Source: Proteromonas lacertae | Taxonomy: Eukaryota; Sar; Bigyra; Opalinata; Proteromonadidae | Direction: 5' to 3' | DNA: 22,433 bases | Assembly: GCA_002245135.1 (NCBI GenBank) | Contig: NGBS01000421.1 | Location: 1 to 22,433 of the forward strand | Shown here: piece by piece, positions 18,910 to 22,433 of the stretch | Layout: each line of letters starts with the position of its first letter | Position numbering within the stretch: the stretch's first letter is position 1 | Made by a program: the position numbers and the translations under genes | Notes under the pieces: generated by a model | What the model saw: only the letters and a program-made list of their open reading frames with translations | What the model was told of the DNA's origin: nothing | The model's database searches: none

Positions 18910-19329
18910 TTAGGTTTTTGAGGTACAGTTGGTGGTGGGTGGTTCTTGTTGTGGTTGTTGTTGTTTTAACTGAGGTTGAATAAAAGGTTTAATCGGTTTT
19001 ACATTTGGTTTTACTATACTCTTCATCTCATCGTCACTAAAGTATAAATTCATATACTCATTTTGATCTAATGTCTCTAGATGTTTAATGGGAATTAACT
19101 TCTGATTATCAAACTTACATGAAAAGCAATAATAAACTGCTGTAGCTGACTTCTCTAATTCGATATAGTTGAATTGTGGTGGACTTTGTTTTTTCTTTGA
19201 TTTTTTGCTGTCATCATAAGCCAAACTTTGAATATACATTTCGTCGCAAAATGTCTTTAAATGCTGGATGTTACGACTCACTTTCTGATAGAACTCATAA
19301 GCCTGTCCCTTTAATGGAGCTGGGAGCAT
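18910..19329 (-). CDS. Unknown element protein with Gln/Pro-rich tail
   Basis: The open frame has 139 codons from a good ATG. The first ~85 residues look folded: KGQAYEFYQKVSRNIQHL is helical, a Lys/Ser patch KKSKKKQ follows, and then a YYCFSC segment has one cysteine pair. The rest is Lys/Pro/Gln low complexity (QPQLKQQQPQQEPP). Upstream on the same strand (about 19410-19475) lies an AAAACCGTTTTTT motif, which also occurs just before the gene at 12444. No family is recognised. Confidence 0.5.
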   Translation of the reverse strand: MLPAPLKGQAYEFYQKVSRNIQHLKTFCDEMYIQSLAYDDSKKSKKKQSPPQFNYIELEKSATAVYYCFSCKFDNQKLIPIKHLETLDQNEYMNLYFSDDEMKSIVKPNVKPIKPFIQPQLKQQQPQQEPPTTNCTSKT

Positions 19330-19550
19330 AATTCTGAATTGGTTGGTTGTTTGACTCTGTCTGCTGGCATTTTTGATTGAATGATTGAATAATTAATTTT
19401 CTATTAAAGTAAAAAATGAAAAATATAAAATACTGAAAATGAGTAAAAGTGTGAATGAAAAAAAAAACGGTTTTTCTTTATGTAATATTTAAGGGGGTAC
19501 AAAAAAACAACTTTCAAAAATCAAATACGAAAAAAAGACTATATATAAAA
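19330..19550. promoter_or_regulatory. Probable upstream region of the minus-strand gene at 18910-19329
   Basis: This is a 220-bp AT-rich gap with no reading frame. It contains, read on the minus strand, AAAAACCGTTTTTT, matching the AAAAAACCGTTTTTT at about 12411-12425 that precedes the plus-strand gene at 12444. The shared string before two element genes is the only regulatory hint. Confidence 0.3.
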
Positions 19551-19877
19551 TTAAATATTTATGATTGGTTTTTGAATTTCAATCTCAGGTTTATTAATAG
19601 GAATAATTTCTATTTCTGTTTCTAATTGCTCTTCATCTTCGTTATCACTAACATTTCTAGAATTTATTCTACTATTTTCAGGTGTTAAAGTAAATGGAAT
19701 AGCAGAAACAATAGTAGATTTTCTTAATGCTAATTGAACAGCAGGTTCTGGCTCAGCTAATATTTCACTTAATTCTGGAGGACAGGCTTTATGATAACAC
19801 CACGCACATATTCTCTTGCATTTATAAAGAACCCATAGAACTACACAACCTAATAAAATATACAGTTCTTGTTTCAA
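19551..19877 (-). CDS. Small single-pass membrane protein
   Basis: The open frame has 108 codons (first codon TTG, start uncertain). Residues ~4-17 (ELYILLGCVVLWVLY) form a membrane segment, followed directly by a Lys/Arg/Cys/His patch with several Cys (KCKRICAWCYHKAC) that may be palmitoylated or bind metal. The remaining ~75 residues are acidic and Pro/Ile-rich, probably disordered. Small membrane proteins are common in Polinton and virophage genomes, but I do not recognise this family. It lies in the minus-strand accessory block. Confidence 0.45.
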   Translation of the reverse strand: MKQELYILLGCVVLWVLYKCKRICAWCYHKACPPELSEILAEPEPAVQLALRKSTIVSAIPFTLTPENSRINSRNVSDNEDEEQLETEIEIIPINKPEIEIQKPIINI

Positions 19878-20037
19878 TTTAAAGTATCTTTCATATCACC
19901 TAACATAACTATAGATGTATTATATGGCATATTATGTGAAATTATTTATATATAAAACGCATAGAAATATAAAAATGAATTTTAAACCAAAAGTTAATTA
20001 ATTATACAAGTAGGTGATGTAGTTAGATCTACTGTAG

Positions 20038-20319
20038 CTACCCCCGGATAGAACTTGTAGGTGTTTCTACTTTAGCAATATCTACCTTTGGTCGACCCTC
20101 GGCAGTGGAACTATTCTCTACTTTACGCTTCTTATCTTCACTATTATCACTTCCTTTCTTTACTTCTTCATATCTTCTCTTCTTTTTATTTCTACACTCT
20201 GTACAAGATTTATAGAATACACCTTCACTCTTATAACCAAATTCATCATTAGCTTTCTTCTTACCACAAGTACTGCATATCTGTGAATCTGAATCTGACT
20301 TGTTATATCCTTTCTTTTT
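20038..20319 (-). CDS. Short zinc-finger-coding frame (CxxC...CxxC), incomplete
   Basis: The open minus-strand frame ends at a TAG at 20038-20040 and has no ATG. It encodes a compact zinc-binding unit: QICSTCGKKKANDEFGYK with the first Cys pair, then YKSCTECRNKKKRR with the second pair and a basic tail. This C-x2-C, F, C-x2-C-R layout is the one often seen in phage and large-virus proteins and beside HNH nucleases. The tail (~50 residues) is charged, with a KKRK patch. A DNA-binding accessory role is likely. No nuclease domain is attached. It abuts the gene at 20326. Confidence 0.55.
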   Translation of the reverse strand, partial: KKKGYNKSDSDSQICSTCGKKKANDEFGYKSEGVFYKSCTECRNKKKRRYEEVKKGSDNSEDKKRKVENSSTAEGRPKVDIAKVETPTSSIRG

Positions 20320-20325
20320 TTAGGT

Positions 20326-20571
20326 TTATTCGCTTTGTTTTTCTTCCTTCACTTCTTCTTCTTCCATTGTTATATCAATATCATCACCTGGTTGTTCACT
20401 CCATTCTGGATCATCTTCATACTCTTCAATCACAGAATACATACCATCCAGCATATCCTTAAATACTTTAATGATTAATGATTTTACTTCAGACATATCA
20501 TTCTCATACATTTCACCTTTTTGTAAGTGTTTTTCAATACTAGCATCGAGTTCATTTTGTAAATCACTCAT
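20326..20571 (-). CDS. Small acidic protein
   Basis: The open frame has 81 codons with a good ATG at 20571. The first ~50 residues are predicted helical (LQNELDASIEKHLQKG, then a stretch with VIKVFKDML-like hydrophobic spacing), and the last 30 are almost wholly Asp and Glu. It lies between the right-end gene (20699) and the zinc-finger frame (20038), all on the minus strand. The family is unknown. Acidic proteins of this type can mimic DNA or bind basic partners, but nothing here proves it. Confidence 0.5.
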   Translation of the reverse strand: MSDLQNELDASIEKHLQKGEMYENDMSEVKSLIIKVFKDMLDGMYSVIEEYEDDPEWSEQPGDDIDITMEEEEVKEEKQSE

Positions 20572-20698
20572 ATTAATTTATGTAATTATTTCAAAAATCG
20601 CAAGAAATTTACGAATGAAAAGAATTATGTAATATTATGTTTATTTCTATTCAGCCAATCAAATAACAAAAATTCAATTAAAACCAATGATTTAAGAA

Positions 20699-21052
20699 TT
20701 AGTTATGAAATCTTAGTCTTTCTTCAATGATGTTTTTTTCATCAATGCCATAACGCTTTAACATCTTTGTTTTTCTGCGCTCTTCTTCAGGATCAACCCA
20801 TTTTCTAGGACGTATAGTTGCTAGTGCTACTCTAGTTGGTTTATGAATTGCACGCCATTCTTCATACTTTCTATCATCCTCATCAGCTGTATCAGATGTA
20901 TACCACATTACTACTGAAGGTGATGGTGGTGGTGGTTGAGCTACTATTCTAGCTACTTCACTTTCAATGATTGCACAGATTCTTTCAAATTCTTCATCTT
21001 CACCCTTATTTCTATCTTCTATATTAACATTCTCGATCCAAATTCTTGACAT
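20699..21052 (-). CDS. Unknown charged protein next to the right terminal repeat
   Basis: 117 residues from the ATG at 21052 (MSRIWIENVN). I chose this start because the frame upstream of it is AT-rich, hydrophobic and without another ATG. The protein has an acidic helix (~15-35), a proline run (PPPPSPS, ~42-48), a middle stretch with WYTSD and DEDDRKYEEW, and a basic C-terminal helix (EEERRKTKMLKRYG). No family is recognised. It is the first gene read inward from the right end of the element, a position often held by early or regulatory genes, but that is inference. Confidence 0.5.
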   Translation of the reverse strand: MSRIWIENVNIEDRNKGEDEEFERICAIIESEVARIVAQPPPPSPSVVMWYTSDTADEDDRKYEEWRAIHKPTRVALATIRPRKWVDPEEERRKTKMLKRYGIDEKNIIEERLRFHN

Positions 21053-21126
21053 TTTTTTGAAATTATGATTGATAAATAACAATAAGAAAAAGTTAAATGA
21101 AATTATATACAAAAAACAAAAGAAAA

Positions 21127-21311
21127 AATTTTAACCCATAAAATTACTCATACACAAAAATATATAAAGAAATTTAAATTCACCACTTGCTCCAGTATAA
21201 CCCGTACCAAAAACTAATTTACACTCAAATCGCTTATTCTTACCTGTAGAAGGCACCTAAGAATAGTCTGGTACGGTTTACCCACCTACAGTGATATTCT
21301 TACGGTTATAC
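21127..21311 (-). repeat. Right terminal inverted repeat
   Basis: Reverse-complement partner of 11810-11995. It carries the same internal inverted motifs (GTATAACCGTA and its near-complement about 110 bp inward), so both ends have the potential for the same secondary structure. The first element gene on this side (20699-21052) ends its 5' side about 75 bp inside the repeat. Confidence 0.92.
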
Positions 21312-21317
21312 ATATAT
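21312..21317. repeat. Candidate target-site duplication, right (ATATAT)
   Basis: Partner of the ATATAT at 11804-11809. The same ambiguity between target duplication and palindromic repeat tip applies. Confidence 0.45.
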
Positions 21318-21837
21318 TACACAAAATATTAACTTTTGATTCAAACTCTATCATAACAAAAAAATGAAAAGAAAAAGGTGTTAAATTAAAAAAGTTTCAA
21401 GCCAGTTTGAGTAAAGTATGTAAGTCCTATTTAAATTCGAGTCAAACTTTCTTATCTTGGAGAGTATTACTTATAACTAATAGAAAATAACAACTGCTGC
21501 TCTTATTATAAATTAAATAACATTACACATTCAAATAGAATTAGGAACTAAGATCAAATATAATTTAAAGTACTCCTTTACCTAAATGAGACATAATCTA
21601 TAAAAATGGTTTATAACTTCTAGACTAATTAGATTGACAGTAATTATTTATATCTATATTTTTAAAAAATGAAGTTTATCTGTCAAATAACGAGTTTATA
21701 ACACTTTTTTTATCAAAAAACAAGTTTGATGTTTGGCAAATGTCAAGTTTAATGACATTATAAAAGGCTTGAGAAATTAGAACTTTCATTTCTTCTATCA
21801 TTAATTATTACATTTGGTTGCTTATAATTATAGATAA
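21318..21837. other. Host spacer between element and P-loop gene
   Basis: About 520 bp without a credible gene. It contains an inverted pair AGTTTGA (near 21414) and TCAAACT (near 21442), and three related words near the gene: CGAGTTTA (about 21691), CAAGTTTGATG (about 21721) and CAAGTTTAATG (about 21744). These are followed by a TATA-like box. Confidence 0.5.
21759..21767 (+). promoter_or_regulatory. TATA-like box upstream of the P-loop gene
   Basis: TATAAAAGG lies 71 bp before the ATG at 21838, a reasonable distance for a TATA box plus a short leader. Three CAAGTTT-type words stand 15-70 bp upstream of it and could be activator sites. Confidence 0.4.
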
Positions 21838-22433
21838 ATGGATTTTCAGGATTTAATTAAAATAATAAACGGAGAAGCTGCCATTGAAGTTGATGACAAA
21901 GGTATTGAATATATAGAAGACCCCTTTTTTATTGAAAGGGAATGCTATTCAAATATTTACAACGAAATGGTGAAATATATAGCTATAGAGAATGGAATCC
22001 AAAGAATTTTGTTGTATATGGTAATAGTGGTATAGGTAAAAGAGCTTTTGCGCATTTTTATGCAAAGAATTTAAACAAACCAATTTCCAAGTTATTTTTA
22101 GAGCATCAATAATGTATATCTCTGTAAAGGAGTAGAAGATAACGAATATCATCCTTTTACATACTTACCTCAACGAAATGTTATAAATCCTTATGAAAAA
22201 TCCATTATAATCTGCAATGATATACCAATTTCAGAAGATGAATACTGTCAAGATGATGTGGTTATATTAGTGAGTGGTATGAAGTTGAAAAACTATAAAG
22301 TGATGCGTAGCAAGAGAGCTCCAATCCAGTTCTGTTTATTACCATTCAATAAGGATGAAATGAATTTTATAAGAAAAAAACAAGAATAGAGATTGAAAAT
22401 TATGGAGGAATTCCTGGATTAGTTGATATGAAT
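21838..22433 (+). pseudogene. Crinkler/RHS-like P-loop gene, broken and cut by the window end
   Basis: The region starts with an ATG at 21838. The first ~40 codons include PFFIERECYSNIYNEM, like the segment before the P-loop in crinkler and RHS-type NTPases, where a hydrophobic strand is followed by a helix with Tyr. A P-loop-like GNSGIGK follows, then a strand with acidic residues (SIIICND), and near the window end a GGIP motif like the Gly-Gly-Pro segment that follows the NTPase core in this group. The region is broken in about two or three places and runs off the window, so its C-terminal effector part is not seen. Family assignment is by motif order only. The gene points away from the mobile element. 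Confidence 0.45.

Larger units (their letters stand above)
11810..21311. mobile_element. Polinton/Maverick-like capsid-encoding TIR element, no PolB seen
   Basis: The element is bounded by ~185 bp terminal inverted repeats ending GTATAACCG and CGGTTATAC. It carries a capsid-type protein, a packaging ATPase, an rve integrase and several accessory genes, which is the defining mix of Polintons and Polinton-like viruses. At 9.5 kb it is shorter than typical 15-20 kb Polintons. I find no protein-primed DNA polymerase B and no recognisable adenovirus-type protease. Most genes lie on the minus strand (structural block 13063-16095, accessory block 18201-21052). The integrase and two others lie on the plus strand. 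About eight to ten reading-frame breaks are present, so it reads as a fossil or as poorly polished sequence. The outer repeats differ by about three substitutions and one length change in 140 bp, suggesting a fairly young insertion. Confidence 0.88.

Noticed and set aside
21949-22152. 67-codon minus-strand frame near the window end
   Set aside because: It overlaps the P-loop gene, whose motifs on the plus strand are better supported.

Overview
The window is AT-rich (roughly 70-75% A+T by eye) eukaryotic nuclear DNA with long intron-less reading frames. No rRNA, tRNA or CRISPR was seen. The gene types are an HMG-box protein, a very large membrane receptor built from tandem periplasmic-binding-protein-like units, a P-loop gene resembling the crinkler/RHS group, and a capsid-encoding TIR transposon. 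Together they point to a microbial eukaryote. A Glomeromycotina-like early fungus fits the HMG and crinkler neighbours. A parabasalid or other Polinton-rich protist is an alternative. I cannot settle the species.

Region 1 (1-10776) is a giant imperfect palindrome. The left arm (1-4775) is the reverse complement of 5996-10776. The arms flank a 1.2 kb unique spacer (4776-5995). The minus strand carries the better copy of the receptor gene (4746-10286, 1846 codons) with the 3' end of the HMG-box gene upstream. The plus strand carries a near-identical copy broken by single-base homopolymer length differences. The minus gene reads across the palindrome junction, so its last nine codons and stop come from the antisense of the left arm. 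This is either a fold-back inverted duplication or an assembly/amplification artefact.

Region 2 (10480-11680) is an HMG-box gene on the minus strand, interrupted by a frame change inside the HMG box. Its upstream side ends about 130 bp from the mobile element.

Region 3 (11810-21311, about 9.5 kb) is a Polinton/Maverick-like (Polinton-like virus type) element with terminal inverted repeats of about 185 bp (about 97% identical over the outer 140 bp). It carries a double-jelly-roll-type major capsid candidate, an A32/FtsK-type packaging ATPase, a membrane-anchored probable structural protein, an rve-family integrase, two cysteine-pair proteins, a long charged coiled-coil protein and several small acidic or membrane proteins. 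I see no protein-primed DNA polymerase B and no recognisable protease. The element looks fossil or poorly sequenced, with roughly eight to ten reading-frame breaks.

Region 4 (21312-22433) is a spacer with a TATA-like box and short repeats, followed by the start of a crinkler/RHS-like P-loop gene that is broken and runs off the window. The element therefore sits between two divergently oriented genes, the HMG-box gene (minus) and the P-loop gene (plus).
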